From contig MOWL01000046.1 in NCBI GenBank assembly GCA_002110485.1, positions 1,054,001-1,118,000 on the forward strand: a DNA stretch of 64,000 nt. Reading direction: 5' to 3'. Positions within the stretch are counted from its first letter, which is position 1; the number at the start of each line of letters is the position of its first letter. The notes beneath the pieces are model-generated. The model did no database searches and had not been told where the DNA came from. It saw only the letters and a program-made list of their open reading frames with translations. Position numbers and translations under genes: made by a program. This stretch comes from Emergomyces orientalis. Taxonomy: Eukaryota; Ascomycota; Eurotiomycetes; Onygenales; Ajellomycetaceae. Below, piece after piece: positions 35,542-46,188 of the stretch.

Positions 35542-37071
35542 AAAGTCAAAATAAGGGCTTTTCGGGGAACAAAAAACAATTTTCTTTGTATTTCTTCGTG
35601 TTTTAGGTAGGTAAACGCAGACATCCCACAGAATAAGAACGATTGCTCAGCAAAAAAAAAAAAAAGGAAGAGGCGAAAGAATGTCTGTTAGCAAGCCGCG
35701 TAACAAAAGATCATCACCCAGTGAACAGTAAACACCAGAAATGTGAAAGGGCCAGTTCAGTAGGCAGAAGCTCTCCTCTGGATGCGCTGCCGCCGACAGT
35801 TCCTAGATGTTGCCTCTGGACGGAACAATAAATACTCCATGTCAAGGACAAAGAATACGACAGAGACGATGGCGGAAGGATAACAGTTGGAGGACAACCT
35901 GCAGTAGGTTCAGTCCTTCCAGCAGTCACACGTATCTAGCCACATCGAGATCATTGCAAAGCTCTGGTACTGTGTTGATGAGTGTCGTACGTTGTTGACG
36001 ATGTTTGACGGTGGAGGCTCCAAAGCCGATGATTGTCGCCTGCTCAGTCAGCCCTGACTAAGCCCAGCAGCACATCCTCGCCCACCCGCACACCAAGCAG
36101 GAACAAGCATTGGGAGTTGATGCCAGCAACTCTCAAGGCTTTTGCCCTCCACAACTTTTCTCTTGTATTGCTCCACCCAACTACAAGCTGGCTTGCACAA
36201 AAGTTCAATTTATATCGCGGCTCATCGTCTATTTCTCGCACGAATACGAGAAAGTTGGCCAGAGACAATACTGGCAGTTTCCGTAGCTAATCAATTATTT
36301 TCGGCATTTTTTCCTACTCTTGGATTGCCAGCTGGAGCCAAGTGCCGCAGGCTCACATCATTAAAACCGGGGACCTCTAACCTTATCACTGATCTGATCA
36401 TGTCGAATACAACCTAAAATCCGTCAAAATCTAGGAACTTGATCATTTGGAGGTTTAAGACGCCCTTCTACCTCAGACCTTGATTTTGACCAGGTCTAAG
36501 ATAGTTATTTGGCGAATCGTGTATCAAACTTACTCCTTCGAAAACCCTCCTCAAAGCCCCATGCAAGCGGAACTAGGAAGAGCCTAAACATCTCCCTAAC
36601 CACATCTTGAGCATGTAGTTTGACGAGTGATATGCACTTTCTGGACCAAAATTGGCATTAATATCACGTTATGCTTTATCTGACCGCCGAGATTAAAGGT
36701 GGTTAATTCGATGAAATATCCACAGCAAAAAACTTGATAGCCAAATCTGTTCTACACATTCATGGAGGCCAGACACCGCATCCATTCAAAGGCCATGTCA
36801 CGGTCCAAATATCCACCGGCAGCCACAGTCAAGGATTCCCAACGCTGTCACTCTGGGAAATGTTGATAAGGAATATATCACTTTTCAAAGGAAACTTTTT
36901 ATTTTTCTTACCAGGCCTTTTATGCCGGCCCCTTCACTATTCTGCTCTCATCTCCCAAACCTCGCCTCTATAGCCTTAAGAGGCCAAAGGCCAAGGAGAT
37001 GGCGCTATAATTTACGGCTCATGGCATGATCCCGCTGGCAGCAAGATGTAATTTATCGTACTCTTCACTCG

Positions 37072-37091
37072 ATGACCAACACTTTGGTCAT
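37072..37091. repeat. Palindrome, 8 bp arms
   Basis: Arms ATGACCAA (37072-37079) and TTGGTCAT (37084-37091) flank CACT. It lies 14 bp from a second, longer palindrome. Confidence 0.65.
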
Positions 37092-37105
37092 GTGATTAAT
37101 TTGAG

Positions 37106-37129
37106 ATGTGAGATTACATAATCTCACAT
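37106..37129. repeat. Palindrome, 11 bp perfect arms
   Basis: Arms ATGTGAGATTA (37106-37116) and its exact complement (37119-37129) surround a 2-base centre. It could be a binding site for a dimeric regulator or a hairpin. No gene starts within 1.9 kb. Confidence 0.7.
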
Positions 37130-37721
37130 AAATTTCTGGAGATTTCGACGACATCGAAGTGTTGTTCGGCGTCGTTCTTCATCATCGACATGGAAAACAT
37201 CGGTTTCTGCTGTGGAAGAGACAATGCGGAAGCAAGGGATTGCAGCTAGATGGTGTTCAATAGTGCAACCAGTCCGATCACGCTTTTTTGCAGTCCCTGG
37301 TTGCCCTTACTATGCAGAAGATGCTCCAGTTTGGTGATCTCGACAACAATATACCAAATGATTTGGTTCCATAATGCTGCTATACAAATGGAGGGTTGTC
37401 TCTTTGGTGTCTTTTTTTCTCTCTCTTTCGTTTGAAACATGCTGTTTAATGTCTCTCCGCATTCAGCAATACCGGATATACATTATATCTCTCTCAAACC
37501 GCATTCGCTTCATTCAGCTGCTGTCCTCATATCTAGAGTGTAGGTGAAGGGCGTTTTGACTGCGGTCGCTGGCTGCTTTATCCCAGTTTATCAAGCTGCG
37601 TTGTCATCATTTTTACCAATCTGATCAGGGGCTCTCTGCGCTGATTTATTTCCCACAGCTATATCTCATCTTGCTCTTGTTTGTTTCCAGTTTTCGACAA
37701 AGCTCTTACTCGTTTATTCGT

Positions 37722-37722
37722 G

Positions 37723-37756
<34 letters not shown>
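37722..37756. repeat. (ATC)n microsatellite
   Basis: About eleven uninterrupted ATC units followed by a degenerate CATCACAACCAC tail. Confidence 0.85.
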
Positions 37757-39102
37757 CAACCACTACCTTTTCGTTTTCCTTTTCCTCCCTCTTGGGATTT
37801 TCGTCTAGGAAATCCCCTAACTCAGGCAAAAGAGTTCGAGGTTCGATTCACTGCTCTGGCGGTCACATATGCCAGGCATCTATATATAAGTCAGGATATA
37901 CATATTCTCGTGGGTTGTGGCGCCCCGTTGATATTGAAATTCTGTCACACTGGTGCTGCCCAGCACCAGGCTAGTTGCCGGACGACAGACCAGAACGTTT
38001 GATAAATGCTGTACAAATATATATCCCGTCATGGGGTTGAGTGGGCTGCTGAAGTTCCCCAGGCGCATCTTCAGTGGCATGACATGGTAATTTTGACGGT
38101 CCCGGTGACGGTAACTGCCGGTTGGCTCAACCCGAGGGTATGTTTATACTCTTTTATTTTCCTGTTTGGTTTTGCTGTCATGCAAACATTATCAGCCATA
38201 TTTTATAGTCTTAAGGTTTCATTCTTTTTCTCGCAAAGATCTTTTTTGATTATAGCCTGGGTATTATTCAGATGAACAAACCTGCTTTCCCCATGGTGGC
38301 TTGAGGCTTTCAACTAGCTGGAACTTCGCCTTCATCCTTGCACTGTGGATACGAGAAAAACGTGAAACCTCTTTCAATCCTCTATCGTTCTGTCACCCTT
38401 CCCCTTTTTGAGGGGTTTTCTTTGATCATGGCAAAGTGGGCCTTTCACTTTATCGGACACCGCTGTGTTTGTGTCCTAGCGCATTTTCTGTTTCGGAGAA
38501 TGCCTTTATACAGTTTCACTCTCAGGCCTTGGCTCCCTTATTCACATTCTACACAACGGCAACACCCTTATTCTATTTCTAATTACTGACCTATCTACTG
38601 CACTAAGTGTCCCGTGCACAGGCCAAAAGTTTAGCTAGGGAATAGCAAAGTTTGAAGCTCTCCCCAGCAGTGGCTAGCATTGAAAGTTCGGGCAAATTGC
38701 CAGTAAATTCACCATCGTCCTGCATTTTGTTCTATCATAACTCTTCACACCCATCCCGTATGTCAAAACTGATCCCTTCACGAGATTTCGAGCGCTGGGA
38801 GCTCTCGGTTTCCATCACCGGAGGAAGTGTGTGATCGTGTCTTAAACTCCCTACACATAAAAGGGCCGCCTCCATCTCTCCTATTGCTTTCTTGCTCATA
38901 CCTTCGTCTACTTTCTACAACCTCTCCTCTCAAGGTTTCTTACACACATCCAGAGTTCTATCATATCTTCTCTTCTGGCATTTCGAATACTTACACCTCG
39001 GTCACTTATAATATCTTTAATTCTTCTTCTAGTTGACCAGCGGCCCCTTCTTGTGCTTCTCACAGAATTTCCCGGGATCAAAGGGTCAATCCCTGGAAAG
39101 AG

Positions 39103-40335
39103 ATGGCAGCCTCCTCGTCCGAGCCTCTCGGGTTGCAAACACCGTGTCAATTTAGCGGAGAGGCATGCTCGACCGAATCGAATCACTATCGTAAAGTGAT
39201 TTCTCACATCTTCGGTCGCAACAAGAAGTGCACAGTTGGTATTCCGGAGCATGTCTGGATTTATTACTGCCGGAAGCACTACCAACGCGCCAGATACCGT
39301 ACGGCGGAGTGGCCGTTCCGTCAGTGTGATCTGGCTGTAGATACCATCCAAAATATGCGGTCGTGGGGTGGAGTGGAGAATTTCAACCTCCAACTACGTC
39401 GGCGAGAAATCTGGCGTACTGCTAGACGGGCCAGGGACAACGACAATGATGGCGAAAATGATAAAGGCGACCAGGGCGAGGACATGTCGGATTTCAAGCC
39501 CGAGGATCATGAGTCGGGTGAGCCATCTCCAAGCACTGGGACAGGGCCTTTTACCCCCATCAATAATGCCCCACACACCAACCATCCAGCAAAAGCAGAA
39601 GAATCAGACTACGAGGGTGACGAGGAAGGGGGTGGAAGCAAGACCCCAGTGGAGACCGCGCCAACAGAAAGGGAAATAAAAACGAAGACAACGACGAAGA
39701 AGAAGAGAACCCCAAATATCATTCCGCATCCGGCCCCTGATTGGCTTCATACTCGGGTTGGCAGCAACAAAACCTTCGACGAGATCCTTTCTGTCCTCCG
39801 CGACCTACGCGCCCACTTGACGCATATAGCCTACCAAGAACAAACACCTCATTTCCCTGACATCGAAATCCTGCCAAACTTACGTCCACGTGCCGCCGCC
39901 TCCCGTCGGACCATCCGTCGTGCTACTCGTCCTACACTTGAACCTCTTATTCCTTTGATCGATGCACCTATTCCTAGTATCAACATCGGCCCCATCAATT
40001 CCGCGTCCACCCAAATCCTCACCAGGCGACGCGCTGCCAGCTTAACAGCCCTTCGCCGTCCTACAGGCCACATCGAAGCTGCCACAGATCAGACTACCCC
40101 GCGGACCGACTCTAGACCCGCCACAGGCCGCCGCGTCACTGAACCTAGCACCAGATCTTCCGCAGGTCCCCAGGCGACTGAATTGAGTGCTGAAGCTAGC
40201 GATAATGGCGCAAGCAACACATCCATCCAATTTGCTATTCACCGCGCGGCTCGTCTCACCCATCCCACCCGCCGTACCTCGAGAGTTTCTGGACACGGCG
40301 CGATTAAGAAGACGGCGAAGAAGCAGAAGAAATAA
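39103..40335 (+). CDS. Fungus-specific Cys-rich N-terminal domain protein (ORP1-like)
   Basis: Single exon, 410 aa. The first 110 residues are the conserved part: Cys15 and Cys22, then HIFGRNKKCT (Cys43), HVWIYYCRKHYQRARYR (Cys56, His59) and Cys75. This spacing of Cys and His suggests a small metal-binding fold, and the Arg/Lys density suggests nucleic acid or nuclear localisation. I have seen the GRNKKCT...YYCRKHYQR pattern in Eurotiomycete proteins labelled ORP1-like, without known function. Residues 120-210 are acidic and low complexity, with a Lys-rich KTKTTTKKKRT stretch. The C-terminal 200 residues are Arg/Thr/Ala-rich and disordered, ending KKTAKKQKK, a likely nuclear localisation signal. 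The gene could be a regulator, but function is unknown. Confidence 0.75.
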   Translation: MAASSSEPLGLQTPCQFSGEACSTESNHYRKVISHIFGRNKKCTVGIPEHVWIYYCRKHYQRARYRTAEWPFRQCDLAVDTIQNMRSWGGVENFNLQLRRREIWRTARRARDNDNDGENDKGDQGEDMSDFKPEDHESGEPSPSTGTGPFTPINNAPHTNHPAKAEESDYEGDEEGGGSKTPVETAPTEREIKTKTTTKKKRTPNIIPHPAPDWLHTRVGSNKTFDEILSVLRDLRAHLTHIAYQEQTPHFPDIEILPNLRPRAAASRRTIRRATRPTLEPLIPLIDAPIPSINIGPINSASTQILTRRRAASLTALRRPTGHIEAATDQTTPRTDSRPATGRRVTEPSTRSSAGPQATELSAEASDNGASNTSIQFAIHRAARLTHPTRRTSRVSGHGAIKKTAKKQKK

Positions 40336-42180
40336 CAGACCTATTAAGAATATTGTGGGTCGTGTGGTACCTTCTTTGTCTTCGCACGACGATGGGAGAG
40401 AGGGGAGGAGAGGGTATATCGAAGAGTAATTATGGGGGGGATTATTAGCTTTGTTGTCCGTTCATCGTTTCATGTTGTTCTGGCTATTTTATAATATGGT
40501 CCTTGTATTGTTGGCCTTCTCCCCCTATTCTTGTTTTTGTTTTTGTTTTTTTTTATCTGTAAACTCGTTCACTTTATCTACTTTGTTGTGGATCGTTATA
40601 ACCAGGTTATGTTTCTCCCTCTTGCGTCTCTATTCTTGCTCAAAGGCCTTTGTTAACATTAATGTGTTATAGTGTGGGTGGATACCAGGGAATTTTTCCT
40701 TTTGCTTTTTTTGCCTTGTCCTTCAGGTGTTTTGTTTGTTGTCCTTCGCCGTTGTTCTAAAACCGTTTGTCCGTGTTTTTGAACTTTCTTTATCTATACA
40801 TTTGCGGCATGGCCGTTTTTTGAGTTATACATGGAGCTACTTTATTTATACTATCAGGTATTATTTATTGTGTTTTATGTACTTGGATTTGATTGACGTG
40901 AGGGGTTCATTTTTTGACTTTTCTTTGTGCTCGCATTCCTTTTTATTTCTTTCCTTTTATACGCGTCGGTTTAATGGATTATATTTGGATAATCTGATTT
41001 ATTTCCTATTTGGATTCTACAGCAAAGCATGATTGTTTATTATCATTTTGACAACATCATCAGCATTTACTTTTTTGGGTGGATTTATACAGCATTCTGC
41101 CTGTATTTTGTTTATACCCATCCACCGCGCGATCTCTACTTCCATTTCATATCATTAGTTGAGAAACAGATTTGGAGTAGCCTGTGATTCATTAGTGTCT
41201 TTCTATTCTTTTGCATGTTATGCTCACAGTGTTCAATTTACTTCTCTCCCTGTTTCCACGGGCTGTCTTTTCCTGGTTTTCTATTTGGACTTCTATCATA
41301 GAGAGCTATTAATTGTGATGACTACAGTCAACGTGGTATTGTATCTTGAAACAAATCATCACCCGTTTATCAATTCATATGGCTTAACTACTATGTAAAA
41401 TTGAGTTTGGCTGATATAACTTGTTCTCAGTTCTAACTCAACCCTTCTTTTTTAACTTATTGTCCCTGCATTCTTTAATGCAGCCCATTTTATCAACCTC
41501 TCTTCCCCAATCACCAGATGAAATCCTTCGCATTGCAAACCCAATCAATTAATGATTTCATTTGGCCGCGTTCGGTAGTCATTTTATTCGATTCGTCCCG
41601 AAGAAAAAGTTTTGAAAACGGTCCTGGACTTTTCCGTAGACAGATTCCGGTCTTATGGTCTATTCTCCCCTCAAAAAAGATACATTTTATACCGTATGTG
41701 CACACACCCGCGAGAAACTCAGTTCTCTATATTTATTTTCCTTTGCAGGTCGGATTCTCCCATTCATACAATATAGTTCCACGGTTGGCAAGAATGTACC
41801 CTAACCAACTCCTATTCACTCAACCAATATATGGAAAGAAACATGATATACCCAGAGCTAGCAATTGCTATTCTGATATTGGATCTCTGGCAAGCTGCGG
41901 GATATGATTAAATGACGTAACCCTCCCAAGAAGCGCCCTGGAACATTCGTCCTTAACCCCTGAATGATGAGGACAGAAAACGCTACAAATCTGCATGCAA
42001 CCAAGGAGAATGATTTAGGGTTAGGATTAATGCTGTACTCCAGCACTTTTCGTGCAATTTCTGCCAAGCGTCTAACATCGGGTCAAATTTGCAATATTTT
42101 GCTCCCAAATTCAAGAATTTTCAAACCAAAAAAAAAAAAAAAAAAAGAAGTTATAAAACGAAACAGAAGATACTTGAACC
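40336..42180. other. T-rich intergenic region
   Basis: 3' flank of the Cys-rich gene, markedly T-rich on the plus strand from 40440 to 41150, which creates many hydrophobic spurious ORFs. No gene is seen. The A run at about 42127-42144 is the Pol III terminator of the tRNA. Confidence 0.5.
42128..42144 (-). terminator. Pol III T-tract terminator of tRNA-Thr
   Basis: A run of about 17 Ts on the minus strand, starting some 36 bp after the tRNA 3' end. It is the first long T run downstream. Confidence 0.6.
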
Positions 42181-42252
42181 TGCCCACACTCAGAATCGAA
42201 CTGAGGATCTTATCATTACTAGTGATACGCTTTACCACTAAGCCACGCGGGC
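42181..42252 (-). tRNA. tRNA-Thr (anticodon AGT)
   Basis: Read on the minus strand, 72 nt fold into a full cloverleaf. The acceptor stem GCCCGCG/TGTGGGC has 7 pairs including two G-T. The D arm is GCTT...AAGC with loop AGTGGTA. The anticodon arm is TATCA/TGATA with loop CTAGTAA, so the anticodon is AGT. The variable region is AGATC. The T arm is CTCAG TTCGATT CTGAG, followed by discriminator A. There is no intron and CCA is not encoded, as expected for a nuclear eukaryotic gene. A17-18 on the plus strand about 36 bp downstream serves as the T-run terminator. Confidence 0.93.
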
Positions 42253-42611
42253 GTATTTTCTGACCCTGGCCGGGCAGATTGATGATGTCTTTTACATGAG
42301 TGTGATTTGCGTAAAACATATATACATTTTCTGGCTTTCTCAAATATCAAACCTGTTCGGTTCATTGAGCAGTGGCATGGATGTGATTCAGAACAAATTA
42401 CCTGTAACGGTCTTCTCGGATAATGACAAAAATCATATATCAGTTAATGTGCCGTCATGGGCGAAGAAAGCAATAGTCGAAATTTCAAAATAACTAAACC
42501 AATATAAGTATCATCTTCAGCATCATTTCCACGTCAACATATTCATCTAAATGTAAAAAGCCCACTTCCATCTTGCAAAACAATGAAAGTAAACGAAAAT
42601 AAACGCCGTCC
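42253..42611. other. Short intergenic region
   Basis: 5' flank of the tRNA and 3' flank of the fusion gene; nothing else seen. Confidence 0.5.
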
Positions 42612-44201
42612 TCAACTCCCCCCAAAAACATTCATCTTCCCTCTCCCACTCCCATCACCCCACCCCTCGGGTCTTGCCTTCTTCACACTTTCCAAACCCG
42701 TCATATCACCATAATACCGCTCCAGCCCCTTGAGCCGCTCTGTAAACACAAACCCACGATGCACCATATACGCCAAGATGGGATAGAACGCACAGTCAGC
42801 CAATGACAGGCCATCCGTACCAGCCAAAAATCTCTTCCCGGCCGTGTGCGCGGCAGCAACGTGTGCCTCCCAGAAGGCCAGCTCGTCGTGGATGGCCTGG
42901 ATGAGCTTGGGGCGCTCGCTTGATACGAAACGTTCAAAGCTTGCTGAGGTTGGCGTTGATGTTGAGTTATCGTCAGCATGTTCGGCTTTAGCGGCCCAGT
43001 ATGCATCTTCCAACGCGTCGTAGGTTGAATGTAGATTCTCGGATTCCTGCAGGAGGCAGAGGATGTGGGCTCGTTTCTTGCGTTGTTCCCGTGGTGGGAG
43101 GAGGGGGGTTGGAGATTGTTGGAGAACTTCATCACCATGGCTATCGCAGCCCATAGAAGAAGTAGTAGTAGTAGGAGTAGCGGTAGTGCCAAGGTAATAT
43201 TCTTCGACATACAACAAAATAGCCAACGACTCATACGTCCGCGTGCGCGCAGGGTCATTGTCGACGAAAACAGGCGTCTTGCCTCGTGGGTTCACAACGA
43301 GAAACGCCGGTGTGCGGGTCGGTTTCGGCGTACGCATGACGTACATGCGGACATCGTTTGTTGGGATTTGTTTATGGTGCAAAGCCAGCTGCACGCGCCA
43401 GGAAGGGATGCTGCCGTTTACGTAGTAGAGGGTTGGATGGGGATGGAAAAACGTGCTGGTTATTAGCGGGGCGGATACCACTGCTGCCGCTGCTTCTTGA
43501 CGATTATTTTGAGGTGTAGGGGTTAGAGTGAGAGTGCATAGTCTGGCCAGAGCGGCAGCATGGCTTTTCTCCCGTAGATATCCCAGACAATCAACAACGA
43601 CATGCGTTTTCCAGCTCGTGGCGCCGTGCTGGATGCTGTCAGTGGCGCTGGCAAGTACACAGACGTTCGACAGCAGACCGGCAAAATACACCTCATCCAC
43701 ACTGCGCGATCGCAAGATATCGGCTAGCCCGGTGTCTTTGAAAGCAGAGAACCAGGTTTTTTTCAAGATCACGTCTCTGTTGGTATCTATCAGCGGGGTG
43801 ATAGATGGGTAGAACTCCGCGCCGTGCGAGCCGGGTGAGCAGCAGGGTATCTTGCCGGTGTGTGTGCCAGTGAGGAAGTGTGAATTGTCACGGGCGCTGG
43901 TAGCAGCAGTAATGGGGGGGTTGGGAAGGTTATCCCCATCGTCCTCGGACAATTCATCGAGGGCAGAGGTTGTTGTCTTTGAACCCGAGTATTCAGCCCG
44001 TATCCATATGACCAGATTATCAGATTTTGTCTGGATTTCTCCCTGTTCCCTCGCATTGTTGCATCCATGGGAGCGAAATGCAGGCACCAGATTCTTAATA
44101 TTTTCTAGAAGCGGTATCTTGGATGAGTCGGGGATCGTAAAACGACCTTTCTCCGCATCGAGGAATTCATTCTGCAGGTCGATGAGGATGAGGGCCTTCA
44201 T
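42612..44201 (-). CDS. Isochorismatase-like hydrolase fused to a glutathione S-transferase
   Basis: Single exon, 529 aa, two unrelated enzyme domains in one uninterrupted frame. Residues 1-225 are a cysteine hydrolase of the isochorismatase/nicotinamidase fold: Asp8 (LILIDLQNEF), Lys147 or Lys148 (VILKKTWFSAF) and Cys181 (AGLLSNVCVLAS) supply the Asp-Lys-Cys triad. The insert 71-110 is longer than usual. Residues 256-340 are a thioredoxin-fold GST N-domain: LYYVNGSIPSWRVQLAL with the likely catalytic Ser, NPRGKTPVFVDND with the cis-Pro, and YESLAILLYVEEYY with the GSH-binding Glu-Ser. Residues 370-510 are the helical GST C-domain (LADCAFYPILAYMVHRG, ERYYGDM). The two substrates are unknown. 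A role in detoxification, joining hydrolysis to glutathione chemistry, is inference only. No stop or shift lies between the domains. Confidence 0.87.
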   Translation of the reverse strand: MKALILIDLQNEFLDAEKGRFTIPDSSKIPLLENIKNLVPAFRSHGCNNAREQGEIQTKSDNLVIWIRAEYSGSKTTTSALDELSEDDGDNLPNPPITAATSARDNSHFLTGTHTGKIPCCSPGSHGAEFYPSITPLIDTNRDVILKKTWFSAFKDTGLADILRSRSVDEVYFAGLLSNVCVLASATDSIQHGATSWKTHVVVDCLGYLREKSHAAALARLCTLTLTPTPQNNRQEAAAAVVSAPLITSTFFHPHPTLYYVNGSIPSWRVQLALHHKQIPTNDVRMYVMRTPKPTRTPAFLVVNPRGKTPVFVDNDPARTRTYESLAILLYVEEYYLGTTATPTTTTSSMGCDSHGDEVLQQSPTPLLPPREQRKKRAHILCLLQESENLHSTYDALEDAYWAAKAEHADDNSTSTPTSASFERFVSSERPKLIQAIHDELAFWEAHVAAAHTAGKRFLAGTDGLSLADCAFYPILAYMVHRGFVFTERLKGLERYYGDMTGLESVKKARPEGWGDGSGRGKMNVFGGS

Positions 44202-44928
44202 CTTTTCTTTTTAGAGTCCCCTATAACTCCTCTTCTGTCTTTTTCCGCTGTCGTTTTGGGTGTCAGGAGTGGATTTGTAGATGCGTTTGATGTAATTATT
44301 GAATAGAAGTTGCTAAGAACTAACCGCATTTAATTTGATTCGATTAAGATAATTGAAAGCCATATGCCCGGTCTGTAGGAATAACCGTTGCATTAAATAA
44401 TGTATAATCGAGGTACACTTCCTTGGACGTCAACCGCAATATGACTCAATCCTGTCAATGGCTTGACTTGGAGGGTGAAGTTGAGCCTTCAGCTGCCTGG
44501 CCCCCGCCCTGGCGCATGAGGTCTGATGGGGCTAGCTCATCAAATACGAGGGTGGGTGTGCAGAGCCCAGGGAACGGCAGGAAATAAAAAAGCTATGTTT
44601 AGTATTGGCAGAATGAATTCGCCTGGTATAAGAAGTAAAAGAAAAAGGGGATAATAACCCAGGAATATAAGGAGAGTTGAGTTTTCGAAAAGAGAAATTG
44701 TATATTTAACTAGCTAACTATACCCTCTAGTTATGTAGCCGCCAAAAAAAAAAAAAAAAAATTGAATCTAAACGCAACATGCCAAACATGAAAACAAAAG
44801 AACAAGAGATATAGTGTATATTGACACAATCATACAAAAATCCAATTCACACAAATTCCTCTTCCCTATCATACATAGATACATACATACGACAACCCCC
44901 TCCCCGTCCTTCCCGGTTTTAACCAAAA
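44202..44928. other. Intergenic region
   Basis: Promoter of the fusion gene and 3' flank of the uL22m gene, with an A run at about 44745-44762. No gene is seen. Confidence 0.5.
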
Positions 44929-46188
44929 CTACCAGCTATAATGCTGCCTCTGCCCATAAACTTTCCGATCAGGCAGCAAAACCCTCAACTGCTCCCTCCG
45001 CCTCCTCTCCTCCTTCGCATGGCGATCCTCCCACTCGCGGATCCGACTATGCTCCTCCTTCAGCACAACCGTCAAACTCGTATGCGGCGGCTTCATGATA
45101 TTAATATTACCGCGGGCACGATGATCCAGCTCGCGGCCGAAGGTGCCTCGACCCACCCAAGCCTGCGCGATGTAGATGGCCGAGCGGTCTGTGATGGTTT
45201 TGCGCTGGCCGGATTTGAGGGTTATGGTGACGGGCGGGGTAGCGGTAGTAGATTTAGCGGGCGCTGCTGCTGCGTTTTCGACAACCTCAACCGCTCCCTC
45301 TGCATCATCCGCGACAGCGGCGGTGGCGGCAGTTTGTGATTGTGTTTGTGTTTCGGCATTGTTCTTACTCCTACCCAAACCCATCCCATGCACCACGACG
45401 GCCTCATCCCTCGCCAGTTCCAGATGCGCTTTAACATCCTTCGCCACCTTCTTTGGACTAAACCGCATCTGCAGAATGGCATCGTCGATATTCTTCCCCG
45501 CGATCTGCCGCGCGACCATCATCAGCTTCTTAACGCTGGTTTTGAAGAAGTGGCTCTTGCTTAGTGACTCGCGCTCTGTGCGGGCAATCTCCTCACGTCG
45601 TGTCAGGCGGCCCCGTCGTCGTATCGAGCGTATTACCATTTTACGCTCCCAGCGTGCCCGGCGGTTAGGGAATGGTACTAGGGCGCGGAAGAGATTGTCT
45701 TTGTTCCGCTCGCTGAGGGGAACATTGGCTGATGTGGTGGCTGCGGAGTCGGCATCGGGTGTAGTTTCTGTGTCCGCGTCTCTGGACGTGAGTCGTTGGG
45801 GTTTGCGGCTATCTGTGCTTGTGTATGGGCTGGGGATTACTCCATCGTCTTCGTCGAAGATAGAGCCGGGGGCCAGGGAGCCATGGGTTACTTTTGGGGC
45901 GGCGGGTTGTGAGACTTTTAGGTGCTTGTTTTTGGTTTTGGAGGGCTGAGATGATGTGTTGGAGGTGCTGGAGGGTGGTGTGGAGTCTCGTAGGAAAGGG
46001 CTTGAGGCGAACGCTCGTCTATATATGGTTGTTGGGAGCCGTGGCCCGACTGTGTAATGGGGGGGGGGGGTTGGGTGTCAGTCCACAGGAGGAATTCTAG
46101 CTGGGATTGAAATTGGAGCTGGAATGGTTTTAAGCTTACCTGCACGGGTCACCTGCCGAGAGGTAAAGGCAGCACATACAGCGGCCAT
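44929..46188 (-). CDS. mrpl22: Mitochondrial large ribosomal subunit protein uL22m
   Basis: Two exons, 46188-46140 (16 codons plus one base) and 46049-44929, give 389 aa. The 90 bp intron has a GTAAGC donor and an ACACAG acceptor preceded by a run of 12 Cs. The N-terminus MAAVCAAFTSRQVTRA joined to VGPRLPTTIYRRAFASSPFL is Arg-rich and non-acidic, a clear mitochondrial presequence. The uL22 fold is seen at KSHFFKTSVKKLMMVARQIA, DDAILQMRFSPKKVAKDV, AIYIAQAWVGRGTFG and HTSLTVVLKEE. A low-complexity Ala/Thr-rich insert of about 50 residues splits the domain (after GMGLG). uL22 lines the exit tunnel of the mitoribosome. A first Met at 45639 would drop the presequence and is not the start. Confidence 0.88.

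Larger units (their letters stand above)
35542..39102. other. Gene-free region with palindromes and a microsatellite
   Basis: 3.6 kb between the divergent helicase and Cys-rich genes. It holds an A13 run (35650-35662), two adjacent palindromes (37072-37129), and an ATC microsatellite (about 37722-37756). Near the right end is a CT-rich leader before 39103. The ORFs here are short and lack protein character. Confidence 0.45.

Noticed and set aside
37830..37865. GTTCGATTC, a T-loop-like sequence suggesting a tRNA
   Set aside because: The flanking bases do not pair into a T stem, and no acceptor, D or anticodon arm can be built around it.
40451..41032. Hydrophobic ORFs rich in Phe/Leu/Tyr that resemble membrane proteins
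   Set aside because: They follow from T-rich DNA downstream of the Cys-rich gene and lack signal, charge pattern or family features.
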